This document shows positions 45,194 through 53,118 of a DNA stretch of 64,000 nt, piece by piece; the first letter of the stretch is position 1; the number at the start of each line of letters is the position of its first letter. The position numbers and the translations under genes were made by a program. The stretch is from JANLTX01 sp049840835 (GTDB lineage Bacteria > Armatimonadota > Armatimonadia > Armatimonadales > Armatimonadaceae). The notes beneath the pieces were generated by a model. It was not told the origin of the DNA, did not search any database, and was given only the letters and a program-made list of their open reading frames with translations. The stretch covers positions 620,001 to 684,000 of the forward strand of contig JASGJG010000003.1 in NCBI GenBank assembly GCA_049840835.1. The letters run 5' to 3'.

Positions 45194-46225
45194 CTAGCGC
45201 CAGGTCGGAGCCGTATTGGCGGAGGAAGCGTCGGTGATGGGAACGATTCCGCTACCGTCCGCGTTTGCCGTAAAGATGCCCATCGTTGTGCCGCTTACCG
45301 GGGAATCGAACGCGAACTTTCTGCCGTCCGGCGACCAGCACCAGTTCCCGCCACCCAGACCGAACGTCAGTACCTGTGTCTGTCCGCTGCCATTGGAATT
45401 CATGGTGTAGAGATAGGAGGCGCTCGAAAGAGGACCCGTCTGGCGGAAACGCGTGAAGGCGATACGATTGCCGTCGGGCGACCAGACAGGGCGGAAATCG
45501 CCTTCCGCCGCCGGGTCGCTCGTGGTGTTCGTCAGGCGCGTCTGATTGGTGCCGTCGGCGTTCATCACATAGACCTGAGTGCTCTTGTCACGAGTGGACG
45601 CGAAGAGGATTTGAGTGCCATTCGGGGACCAGGAAGGCGACGTATCATTGGCCGCAACGTTTGTCAGGCGGGTTTTCGATACGCTGCTGCCGTCGGTGTT
45701 GACCACATAGATATGGATATTGTCCAGCCGCACGCCATTTTCACGGTTGGAGTGAAAGGCAATCTTGGTAGCGTCGGGCGACCAGGTGAGGCCACCGAGA
45801 TAGGTGTAAGAGTTATCGCTGGCGGACTCCTGCCAGATAATGTCTCGTTTCGTCATCGCCAGGTCTATGATGCCGATAAAGCCCATTCGCTTGTCTGCAT
45901 AGGCGATCTTCTTACCGTCCGGCGAGAACTTCGCTTCCACCACATCGGAAACGTCCCCTACAGTAATCGCAGGAGCTATCTGCGTCGCGCCCGTGCCGTC
46001 GGCGTTCATCACCCACACATTCTCCTGTGGGTTCTCTGCCGTCCGTGTGCTCAAGAACGCAATCTTGCCGCTCGCGGGAATAGGGGTAGGAGTAGCTGTT
46101 GGTGTGGGAGTGGGAGTCGGGGTAGGAGTGGCTTCAGGATCGCCACCGGAGCCGGAGCCTCCACCACCACAGCCAAAAAGAATCGCACTCAGAGTCAGCG
46201 CCGCACAGAGTTGGAATCGGTTCAT
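45194..46225 (-). CDS. TolB-like beta-propeller lipoprotein
   Basis: 343 residues, ATG 46225 with an ideal AAGGAGG site. The lipobox LFGC precedes poly-Gly and a PTPTPTPT linker (about 30-50). Then come six to seven propeller blades of the TolB/PD40 type, each with a W/F-SPDGxKIAF core (AKFSPDGKKIAYADKR, TWSPDATKIAFHSNRE, VWSPDGNRIAFTR). It is probably anchored at the outer or inner membrane facing the periplasm and used for binding. No tol operon is nearby, so it is not the TolB of the Tol-Pal system. Confidence 0.88.
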   Translation of the reverse strand: MNRFQLCAALTLSAILFGCGGGGSGSGGDPEATPTPTPTPTPTATPTPIPASGKIAFLSTRTAENPQENVWVMNADGTGATQIAPAITVGDVSDVVEAKFSPDGKKIAYADKRMGFIGIIDLAMTKRDIIWQESASDNSYTYLGGLTWSPDATKIAFHSNRENGVRLDNIHIYVVNTDGSSVSKTRLTNVAANDTSPSWSPNGTQILFASTRDKSTQVYVMNADGTNQTRLTNTTSDPAAEGDFRPVWSPDGNRIAFTRFRQTGPLSSASYLYTMNSNGSGQTQVLTFGLGGGNWCWSPDGRKFAFDSPVSGTTMGIFTANADGSGIVPITDASSANTAPTWR

Positions 46226-46261
46226 GGCTTTCGCCTCCTTTGAAAGCCACTGTACGAACCT

Positions 46262-46295
46262 ATCATTAACTCACCATTACCACTACCATTACCAA
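46262..46295 (-). promoter_or_regulatory. TAATGG direct repeats upstream of the propeller lipoprotein
   Basis: On the minus strand TAATGG occurs twice 12 bp apart, followed 11 bp later by TAATGA, ending about 37 bp upstream of the start at 46225. This ~11-bp spacing is that of OmpR/PhoB-type response-regulator sites. A related repeat is at 56983-57001. Confidence 0.35.
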
Positions 46296-46349
46296 TCTAG
46301 AGTTATTGCGGAGAGTTTGCGGGATGGCTTGCCGCTAACTTGCTCCCTC

Positions 46350-47162
46350 TCAGGGTGAGCTGTCAGCGAAACCATCTACACAACCCACGATCTCATTGGG
46401 TTCTGCCCAGGACGATAAAAACAGAAACCGCTCAAAGTACCCGCCGTGTCCACTTACCCCAACGTAGAGATCCAGTTTGCCGTCTCTATCCAGATCGCCC
46501 ATCCAGAGAAGTTCTTTACAGTCGGCGCGCCGCCAGGATTCCAGAATCTGTTTCCGCCCCCGATATTTCAAAACGAGAACTTTTCTGCCATTAAAAATTT
46601 TCTCACCGTTCTTATACTTGGCACCAACTTCGTCAGAATACACAAAATACTTTCGATGATTTAGCCAAACGGTAAAAGGCAAATCATTCTCCCTCAGTTC
46701 CCCGTTGATCATATAAGTACTTGGTTTAATGGAATAAGATTCACAAAAAACAGTAGAGACAGGCCCTGCAGGCAAGCCTGCTTTTACTGCAAAAAGGGGG
46801 AGCTGTCCGTTTAGCTTTGGGGATAGAGTAACACTTACACGTGGTGGCCAATCTGGTTCCAGCTTACGCGAAGATGTTTCTACCACGCAGGGCTTCAGTA
46901 TGTATTTTCCTTTGCCGGACTCATATAAGCCCAGCCACTTGCCTTTTGGATTGATATGACCAAGAGAAGTAGGAACGTATGTCCCCCGGTCATTATTATT
47001 TTTGTAAATGGTCCATCCCGCTCCACTATAACTTCCATCTTCAACGACGCGCTGGTTGGGGCTTGGCTTCGGCGGCCAGGGCGGCATCACCTGCCCGTGG
47101 GCGACAGGGAAGCAAGCTAGAATCAGCAGTAGAGAAAAAGTCTTTATAAAAGGAAGGTCCAT
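46350..47162 (-). CDS. Exported protein with FG-GAP/EF-hand-like calcium motif
   Basis: 270 residues with a signal peptide (TFSLLLILACFPVAHG). Beta-rich throughout. Near the C-terminus MGDLDRDGKLDLYVGVSG matches the D-x-D-x-D-G-x-x-D calcium loop of FG-GAP/VCBS-type repeats. The remaining part (GAGWTIYKNNNDRGTYVP) is unrecognised. Probably periplasmic or surface-exposed. Confidence 0.7.
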   Translation of the reverse strand: MDLPFIKTFSLLLILACFPVAHGQVMPPWPPKPSPNQRVVEDGSYSGAGWTIYKNNNDRGTYVPTSLGHINPKGKWLGLYESGKGKYILKPCVVETSSRKLEPDWPPRVSVTLSPKLNGQLPLFAVKAGLPAGPVSTVFCESYSIKPSTYMINGELRENDLPFTVWLNHRKYFVYSDEVGAKYKNGEKIFNGRKVLVLKYRGRKQILESWRRADCKELLWMGDLDRDGKLDLYVGVSGHGGYFERFLFLSSWAEPNEIVGCVDGFADSSP

Positions 47163-47239
47163 CGTAGTAAAGCACCGGGATGCTCTTATTATATTTTGCC
47201 TTCCGCATTCACACCATAAGCCAGGTGAGTGGGTCTTTA

Positions 47240-49489
47240 GTGAAGAAGGGAAACTTGTTGGACAAGGAGACGCTGGCTGCCCATGTGAGGACAGCCCAGA
47301 TGGGCGATACCGGAGCTTTCACAGAGCTGGTGCGAGCGATGCAAGACATTGCTGTCGCCTACGCGACCTCGCTTCTGCACGACTATCATTTAGCGCAGGA
47401 TGCTGCTCAAGAAGCCTTTGTGGAGGCGTATCTGGAACTGCCGAGGCTCCGGGAACCGCTCGCGTTTTCCGCCTGGCTACGCACGGTGGTCTACAAGCAC
47501 TGCGACCGAATCACGCGGCGCAAACAGCATAAAGCCATAGGCTTGGATGCGGCAAGGGAGATAGCTTCGCCTGCCCTCACGCCACAGGAGCTGCTGGAGC
47601 GCAATGAGGTTCAGGCACAAGTACAGCAGGCGATTGCGACCTTGCCAGAGGTCCAGCGCCAGGTTGTGCTGCTCTACTACATGGGGGAGCACTCCAGCGC
47701 CGCCATTGCCGAGTTCTTAGAAGTTACCCCGAACACTGTGAAGACCCGGCTCTACGCCGCGAGAAAGAAACTGAAGACGATTATGGAAACGCTCGATGAA
47801 GACCTGGGCGCGGCGCGACCCTCTGGCAGCGCTACCTTTACACAGGCGGTGCAGCGTATGATTCAACCCGAGGAATTGAAGAGGCGCGAGCCGCTCAAGT
47901 GGTCGGCAGGTATGGGTACCGATGTCTGGGAGCTATTTTGCGCCTGCATCACAGGGGACCTTGCCACTGTGGAGCAGCTTATCGCTAAAGACCCATCTCT
48001 GGTGCGAAGCCACTATGTGTATCGTACGCCGCTCTACTTCGCGGTGCGCGAAAACCAGCTTGAGGTCGCCCGCTTCCTGCTGGACCAGGGGGCAGACCCC
48101 CTGGGGCTGGCGGTCAATGATAGCCTGCTGCAGATTACCCGCGACCGAGGTTATACGCAGCTAGAGAAACTCTTAGAGGAAAAGTACGCGGCACTCCACG
48201 GCGCCTCACCCAAAGGAGAGACGCTCGCCCTCGCCATTCGCGAGCGGGACTTAGCCAGAGTGAAGGGGCTATTAGATGCCTCCCCGGGGCTGATCCATGA
48301 GGGAGATGGTACCTCCAACCAGCCGATTCACTGGGCCGTGATGACCCGTCAGCTAGACATGATCGACGAGCTACTGGCACGCGGCGCGGATATCAATGCA
48401 CCCCGCCAGGATGGCGCCCGCCCGATACAGCTCACGAATGGGGACTATATGTTCCGGGGCTGGCGCGATGTGCCCAAAGACTGGCCGACCACGCCTGAGC
48501 TGGTGCTTGACCATCTGCGGGAGCATGGGGCCTATGTGGATATCTGTACGGCGGCCAGTATCGGCGACCTGGAGCGGGTTCGGGAGCTGCTGGACAACGA
48601 CCCCTCGCTGGCCAATCGTGTCTCGGAGTATGTAACCTACTACCTGGGTTCCGGCGCGCCTCTGAAAAATGCGGCAGCGAAGGGGCATATCGAGATTGTC
48701 AAGCTGCTCTTAGAGCGGGGTGCAGACCCCAATCTCCCGGAAGAAGGCATCGCGCCGCAAGGACATGCGCTCCACTCGGCGGTAGTGAATGGCCATATCG
48801 ATATCGTACGGCTTCTATTGAAACACGGCGCCTATCCCAATGTGGAGATTGAGAGTTCCGCCGATACACTGAGCGCTGCGCTGGGCTCGGCGGGGTACCG
48901 AACACCAGGCAACCAGGAGATGGTGGAGCTGCTCTGTTCCCACGGCGCGGCCCGCCCGGTGCATCTATTGGCGTACAGCAACGATCTTCAGACCGCCGCC
49001 GCTGTCTTTGCCGCCAATCCGGAGCTTGCCAACGATCCTGGATCCCTGGCCAATGCCGCGGGCCAGGGCCACGAGGGATTCGTGCGCCTGATGCTGCGCT
49101 ATCACCCTGCGCTTCCTAAAAGCGTCACTTTTCCCGCCTGGTCGGTGGGAGCGAAGACCCGCGAGCTCAATGAGCTTCTCTTTGAACACGGAATGAACCC
49201 GAGCCAGCCGGACTGGCTTGGCATCACGGCGCTGCACCAGTTTGCCAGAAAGGGGGAGGTAGAAAAGGCGCGTGTCTTTATCGAGCACGGGGCCGATGTA
49301 AACGCTCGTGATACGGATATCTGCTCCACTCCGCTGGGCTGGGCCGCCAAGTACGGCCAGGTGGAGCTGGCGAAGCTGCTCCTGGAGCATGGCGCCAGGC
49401 CCAGCCTCCCCGACGATCCTTCCTGGGCGACACCACTTGCCTGGGCGACCCGGCGCGGTCACGCGGAGATTATCGCGTTACTGACGTAG
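47240..49489 (+). CDS. ECF-type sigma factor fused to ankyrin repeats
   Basis: About 750 residues from GTG 47240; TTG 47255 with AAGAAGGG upstream is an alternative, and the ATG at 47180 is too far upstream. Residues 15-90 are sigma region 2 (HLAQDAAQEAFVEAYLELP, FSAWLRTVVYKHCDRI). Residues about 130-180 are region 4 (LPEVQRQVVLLYYMGEHSSA, VTPNTVKTRLYAARKKLK). From about residue 225 to the end there are some ten to twelve ankyrin repeats (TPLYFAVRENQLEVARFLLD, GHIEIVKLLLERGADPN, GQVELAKLLLEHGARP). The ankyrin part would sense or bind a partner that controls the sigma domain, as no anti-sigma gene is next to it. Confidence 0.88.
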   Translation: MKKGNLLDKETLAAHVRTAQMGDTGAFTELVRAMQDIAVAYATSLLHDYHLAQDAAQEAFVEAYLELPRLREPLAFSAWLRTVVYKHCDRITRRKQHKAIGLDAAREIASPALTPQELLERNEVQAQVQQAIATLPEVQRQVVLLYYMGEHSSAAIAEFLEVTPNTVKTRLYAARKKLKTIMETLDEDLGAARPSGSATFTQAVQRMIQPEELKRREPLKWSAGMGTDVWELFCACITGDLATVEQLIAKDPSLVRSHYVYRTPLYFAVRENQLEVARFLLDQGADPLGLAVNDSLLQITRDRGYTQLEKLLEEKYAALHGASPKGETLALAIRERDLARVKGLLDASPGLIHEGDGTSNQPIHWAVMTRQLDMIDELLARGADINAPRQDGARPIQLTNGDYMFRGWRDVPKDWPTTPELVLDHLREHGAYVDICTAASIGDLERVRELLDNDPSLANRVSEYVTYYLGSGAPLKNAAAKGHIEIVKLLLERGADPNLPEEGIAPQGHALHSAVVNGHIDIVRLLLKHGAYPNVEIESSADTLSAALGSAGYRTPGNQEMVELLCSHGAARPVHLLAYSNDLQTAAAVFAANPELANDPGSLANAAGQGHEGFVRLMLRYHPALPKSVTFPAWSVGAKTRELNELLFEHGMNPSQPDWLGITALHQFARKGEVEKARVFIEHGADVNARDTDICSTPLGWAAKYGQVELAKLLLEHGARPSLPDDPSWATPLAWATRRGHAEIIALLT

Positions 49490-49513
49490 ATAGGGAGATG
49501 GCCAAACCCCCGC

Positions 49514-51025
49514 TCACCGTGGTTGCCTGTCTGGCGCCGTTTCACCTGGAGTAGGGGCAGGGGACGCGGACGGGCCACCGAAGCCCCTACGGGTGATGGA
49601 GTATTCGCGCAAGGAACCCTGCAGCAGCACCTGATCAATGAAAAGCAGGCGTGGGCGCGCGGCGGCGCCAGTCGATGTCGGTTTCGCCGGAGAAAAATGC
49701 AGAATAGCTGCGGAAAAGGGCACGCCTTCTGGGCGCTCGAAGTAGCGCCCCCCGGCAGCGCCCGTGGTGCCTGCATTGCAGATCACCGTGCCCTTCTCGT
49801 CGGTAATGGATGGGGTATGCAGGTGCCCACAGAGTACTAAGGAAGCCGTTCCCTGTAGGGGTGTCGCTTGTTTTGGATTGTGGACGCAGACGATATCTGG
49901 CGGCGGAGTGGTCTTCTGGTATTGTTGAAGCAGCGCCTCGCCTGCTTCCTTAAGCGCCTCAGGGGAGGTGTCTACACTGCCCGTCCCTTCCCGGAGCGAG
50001 GAGGGATCCGGGGACCCGATCACGCGCAGACCCGCGACGGTAACCGGTGGGTCGCCCGCTCGTAGCACCGTTCCTCCAAAGGCAGTCTCCACCGCCCGCA
50101 TCGTCGCTTCGGAGTCGTGATTGCCCGCCACGAAGATATAGGGCACCCCGAGGTCCTTCAGTCCGGCAAGTCCTTGAACCCCCTGAGCCTCAACAGGGGT
50201 ACCGAAATCACTGAGATCACCCGTATCGATTACAGCAGCCACTTCGAACTTCGTCGCCAGGTCGCGTACGAAAGAGATAGCCGCCGGGTTGTTATGGATG
50301 TCGGAGATATGGAGAATCCGCACCGCTCCTGTATCACCCGCCGGGTCCGCTGCGGCGTCTCCGATTCTGCCGTAGAGCGCTCGCAGGTTGACAGAAACAT
50401 TGCGGAGCCGCGTTCCCAGCGCCTCCGTGTTACTCACCGCATTCTGTACCAGCGCGATAGCCCAGGGCGCTTGCTCCAGCGAGCCGGTGAATGTCGGTTG
50501 CTTGCGAAACGCATCCGCGCGAAACGTCGCCTGCGTGAGAAACAGGAGCAGCCCAATGGAAGCCGCCCCAACAACCGGGGCAACGAGCCACATTCGTGCG
50601 CGGCGTGACCGAAAAAGAAGCGGGGCCAGGAGTGCGCCAGCCGCGCCCCAGGCAATGAGCCGCAGGGCGAAGTCCTTCACAGATCGCTCTGCGAATCCCT
50701 TCAGGTCACGCTCCAGAGTGGCGCGGGGCGTAGACGATAGGGCGAGTCGCTTGAGGTCATCAATGGAAACGGCATCCAGGCGAGCATAAAGAGTAAGAGG
50801 AGCCTGGTGCGTGTGCGCGTGTACCTCCCCAAGTGGTGGCACTTCGAGGCGGGACTGCCCGGAAAGAGCAGGCCGTACCCCAAGAACAATGGTAAAGGCA
50901 TGCCACCGATACGCGCGCGGTCCGCCTATCGTTGCCAGCGTCCCCGCACCGAGGATAGCCAGCAGCAGAAACAGGGCTATCCGCAAAGCCCGATGCACTA
51001 CGGTCCTATCCTTCGGCAAAGCCAT
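49514..51025 (-). CDS. Membrane-anchored calcineurin-like metallophosphoesterase
   Basis: 503 residues. There is an N-terminal helix (ALRIALFLLLAILGAGTLATI), an extracytoplasmic region, two more hydrophobic segments near residues 125-165, then a phosphoesterase domain with ISDIHNN, DTGDLSDFG, VAGNHDS, CVHNPKQ and CGHLHTPS, giving the full dimetal ligand set. The last ~60 residues are Pro/Ala-rich. The substrate is unknown; family members act on phospho-diesters and monoesters at the membrane. Confidence 0.88.
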   Translation of the reverse strand: MALPKDRTVVHRALRIALFLLLAILGAGTLATIGGPRAYRWHAFTIVLGVRPALSGQSRLEVPPLGEVHAHTHQAPLTLYARLDAVSIDDLKRLALSSTPRATLERDLKGFAERSVKDFALRLIAWGAAGALLAPLLFRSRRARMWLVAPVVGAASIGLLLFLTQATFRADAFRKQPTFTGSLEQAPWAIALVQNAVSNTEALGTRLRNVSVNLRALYGRIGDAAADPAGDTGAVRILHISDIHNNPAAISFVRDLATKFEVAAVIDTGDLSDFGTPVEAQGVQGLAGLKDLGVPYIFVAGNHDSEATMRAVETAFGGTVLRAGDPPVTVAGLRVIGSPDPSSLREGTGSVDTSPEALKEAGEALLQQYQKTTPPPDIVCVHNPKQATPLQGTASLVLCGHLHTPSITDEKGTVICNAGTTGAAGGRYFERPEGVPFSAAILHFSPAKPTSTGAAARPRLLFIDQVLLQGSLREYSITRRGFGGPSASPAPTPGETAPDRQPR

Positions 51026-51105
51026 CCGCTTATTTTACAGCCCCAGGTTCATAGCCTGGGGGTATCATCTCCACAGCGAATTTTGCACAGAGGAGAATCC
51101 CCGAT

Positions 51106-51873
51106 TTGGCAGACAGCAACACGGAGCAGCGGATATTCGAGACTGGCGGTATCACTGTCCATCTGAACACGGCGCCGCCAGTATACGCACCGGGCGGACC
51201 GGTCGCCTTCGCGTTTAGCTTACCCGAGGGAGCAACGGCGCAATCCCTGAAGGAAGCGGAGACGGAAGCGGCCAGGCGCGGCGCGGTCCTTCTGGTGGTC
51301 CAATGCAATGTGGAATCGGTGGACCAGGAAACACTGCTTCGGGCGCAGGGCTATACCTATGCGTCCTCCTGGTATCTGGGCAAGCCACTATCTATCGCCC
51401 CGCTGGAGCAAAGCTCCCTGACTATTCGCCCTGCCACTGCAGCGGATGTGCCGCGTATTCTGGAGATCGGTGAGCGTAAGCGCGAGCAGTACGATACGTT
51501 TTCCCCGGTCTTCTGGAAGAAAGCGCCCACGCCACGCGAGGAATTCGCTCCCTATGTCACTAGCCAGGTAGAAAGTGAGCAGAATGTCGCCCTGGTGGCA
51601 GAAGCCGATGGCGCCATGCACGGCTACCTGATCGCGCAATACAGAAACCTGGCAGAAGGATACATCGATGACTACGCTGTCGCCGACCCACACACGGATT
51701 GGCCTGGAGCGGGAGTCGCCCTGTTATCCGTTGCCGAGCAGCTTGCCGAAGAGAGAGGCGTAGAAACAATTATGATCGTCACCGGGCATGCGGATGCTCC
51801 CAAACGCGCCGCCGCCGAACAGCGCGGCTTCACTCTGCGCAAAAACTGGCTGGTGAAACCGCTCTCACCTTAG
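51106..51873 (+). CDS. GNAT N-acetyltransferase
   Basis: 255 residues from TTG 51106 with GAGGAG upstream. The C-terminal half (from LTIRPATAADVPRILEIGE, about 105) is a GNAT domain with VALVAEADGAMHGYLIAQY and DPHTDWPGAGVALLSVAEQLA as acetyl-CoA binding region. The N-terminal 95 residues look like a degenerate second GNAT-type half (AETEAARRGAVLLVVQCNVE). Divergent from the phosphoesterase gene, 80 bp apart. Confidence 0.8.
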   Translation: MADSNTEQRIFETGGITVHLNTAPPVYAPGGPVAFAFSLPEGATAQSLKEAETEAARRGAVLLVVQCNVESVDQETLLRAQGYTYASSWYLGKPLSIAPLEQSSLTIRPATAADVPRILEIGERKREQYDTFSPVFWKKAPTPREEFAPYVTSQVESEQNVALVAEADGAMHGYLIAQYRNLAEGYIDDYAVADPHTDWPGAGVALLSVAEQLAEERGVETIMIVTGHADAPKRAAAEQRGFTLRKNWLVKPLSP

Positions 51874-51914
51874 GGCTTTTGGAGTCGTAACAGGTTTCTA
51901 CTCTGAACCCCAAT

Positions 51915-51942
51915 CCCCCGGAGAGGCAGAACTCTCCAGAGG
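51915..51942 (+). terminator. Hairpin terminator after the GNAT gene
   Basis: CCCCCGGAGAG pairs imperfectly with CTCTCCAGAGG around GCAGAA and is followed by CTTTTGTG. It shares its core with the terminators at 40357 and 53056. Confidence 0.7.
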
Positions 51943-52039
51943 CTTTTGTGTTCATCTTAACGTTTGGGGACATCATTTATTTTATTTCGGTGGGTAAAAT
52001 AAATCCAAGTTTACTTGAACTTAAAAGGTTTCACTCGAT

Positions 52040-53035
52040 ATGCATGTTCCACGTTTCTCTCGAAGGAATAGGCTTCCGCCGCGCTCCGTTGCGCTTCTTT
52101 CACTCGGTATCCTCACGGCTCTGACAGTCCTTGGATCAACGCCACAGGCGGCGCAGGCGCAGACCATTACCCAGACTTTCAGCTATACAGGATCGTTTCA
52201 GACCTTCACCGTTCCTGCAGGTATAACCAGCCTTACGGTCAAACTGTGGGGTGCAGGTGGCGGCGGTGGGGTCGGTGGTGGTGGTGCGTTCGTTTCTGGA
52301 ACTCTCTCCGTGACGCCTGGAACCACTCTGTCTCTTCTAGTAGGTCGCGGTGGTTCTAGTCTGACTGCTGGGAATGGTCTGGGTGGTTTTGGTGGTGGCG
52401 GTAATGGTGGTATCAACGGTAGTCCGAATAGCGGTGCAGGCGGTGGTGGCGGCGGGGGGCGTACAGCAATCCGCCTGAGTAGCAACAACAGCATTGTTTC
52501 CGACGAGCTGGTCACGGCGGGAGCGGGCGGCGGCTCGGGTAGTAGCGGTGTTGCTGGTGCTGGGGGGCTAAATACGGGGCAAGCGGGTTTTGTTGTTCTT
52601 GGTACTTATGGTAGTGGTGGCACACAAACCTCGGGTGGAGCGGCAGGTGGCACGGGCTCTTTCATGGGGACCCCAGGTAGCCAATTTCAAGGTGGGAATG
52701 GCACCGTAGGCGGTGGCGGTGGTGGCGGTGGCTGGTTCGGTGGCGGTGGTGGCGGCTCTGCTAGTGGTGGTGGTGGTGGTGGCGGTTCCTCATATCGAGC
52801 TAACCCGGCTTTCACCGACTCGGGAACCAGTGAGGCGGGCAGTCTTAGCACTCCTGGTGGGACATCGGACGTAGATTACATCACCGGGATAGGCAAAGGA
52901 GGGGCACCTAGTTTTGCTGGTGGCAACGGTTACATTGTGTTGCGCTATAACTTGTCCACCGCCCCGGAGCCTGGTACGCTGGCACTTCTGACTCTTGGTG
53001 GCTTAATGGCGATAGTCAAACGTCGGCGCAAGTAA
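52040..53035 (+). CDS. Glycine-rich exported protein with PEP-CTERM sorting signal
   Basis: 331 residues. A signal peptide (LLSLGILTALTVLGSTPQAAQA) is followed by FSYTGSFQTFTVPAGITSLTVKLWGAG, then long Gly-rich stretches (about 75-265). The C-terminus APEPGTLALLTLGGLMAIVKRRRK is a textbook PEP-CTERM signal: PEP, hydrophobic helix, basic end. Such proteins are processed by an exosortase, not found in this window, and go to the surface or extracellular matrix. A hairpin terminator follows. Confidence 0.9.
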   Translation: MHVPRFSRRNRLPPRSVALLSLGILTALTVLGSTPQAAQAQTITQTFSYTGSFQTFTVPAGITSLTVKLWGAGGGGGVGGGGAFVSGTLSVTPGTTLSLLVGRGGSSLTAGNGLGGFGGGGNGGINGSPNSGAGGGGGGGRTAIRLSSNNSIVSDELVTAGAGGGSGSSGVAGAGGLNTGQAGFVVLGTYGSGGTQTSGGAAGGTGSFMGTPGSQFQGGNGTVGGGGGGGGWFGGGGGGSASGGGGGGGSSYRANPAFTDSGTSEAGSLSTPGGTSDVDYITGIGKGGAPSFAGGNGYIVLRYNLSTAPEPGTLALLTLGGLMAIVKRRRK

Positions 53036-53055
53036 TCGCTTCCCTTTATCCCGAA

Positions 53056-53083
53056 CCCCCAGAGAGACAAAACTCTCCGGGGG
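53056..53083 (+). terminator. Hairpin terminator after the PEP-CTERM gene
   Basis: CCCCCAGAGAG (53056-53066) pairs with CTCTCCGGGGG (53073-53083), one mismatch, followed by CTTTTCTG. Same family as 40357 and 51915. Confidence 0.8.
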
Positions 53084-53118
53084 CTTTTCTGTTAGCCAAT
53101 GGCGTAGATAGTGGCGTT

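Noticed and set aside
46080..46135. GGAGTGGGAGTCGGGGTAGG-like minor repeat
   Set aside because: Complement of the PTPTPT linker codons of the lipoprotein.
45191..46243. Plus-strand frame of 350 codons opposite the propeller lipoprotein
   Set aside because: Mirror of a periodic propeller gene; the minus strand has a lipobox, an ideal ribosome-binding site and SPDG repeats.
52250..52800. GGT-rich tandem-like DNA that looks like a microsatellite or repeat array
   Set aside because: It encodes the Gly-rich region of the PEP-CTERM protein; the periodicity is explained by coding.
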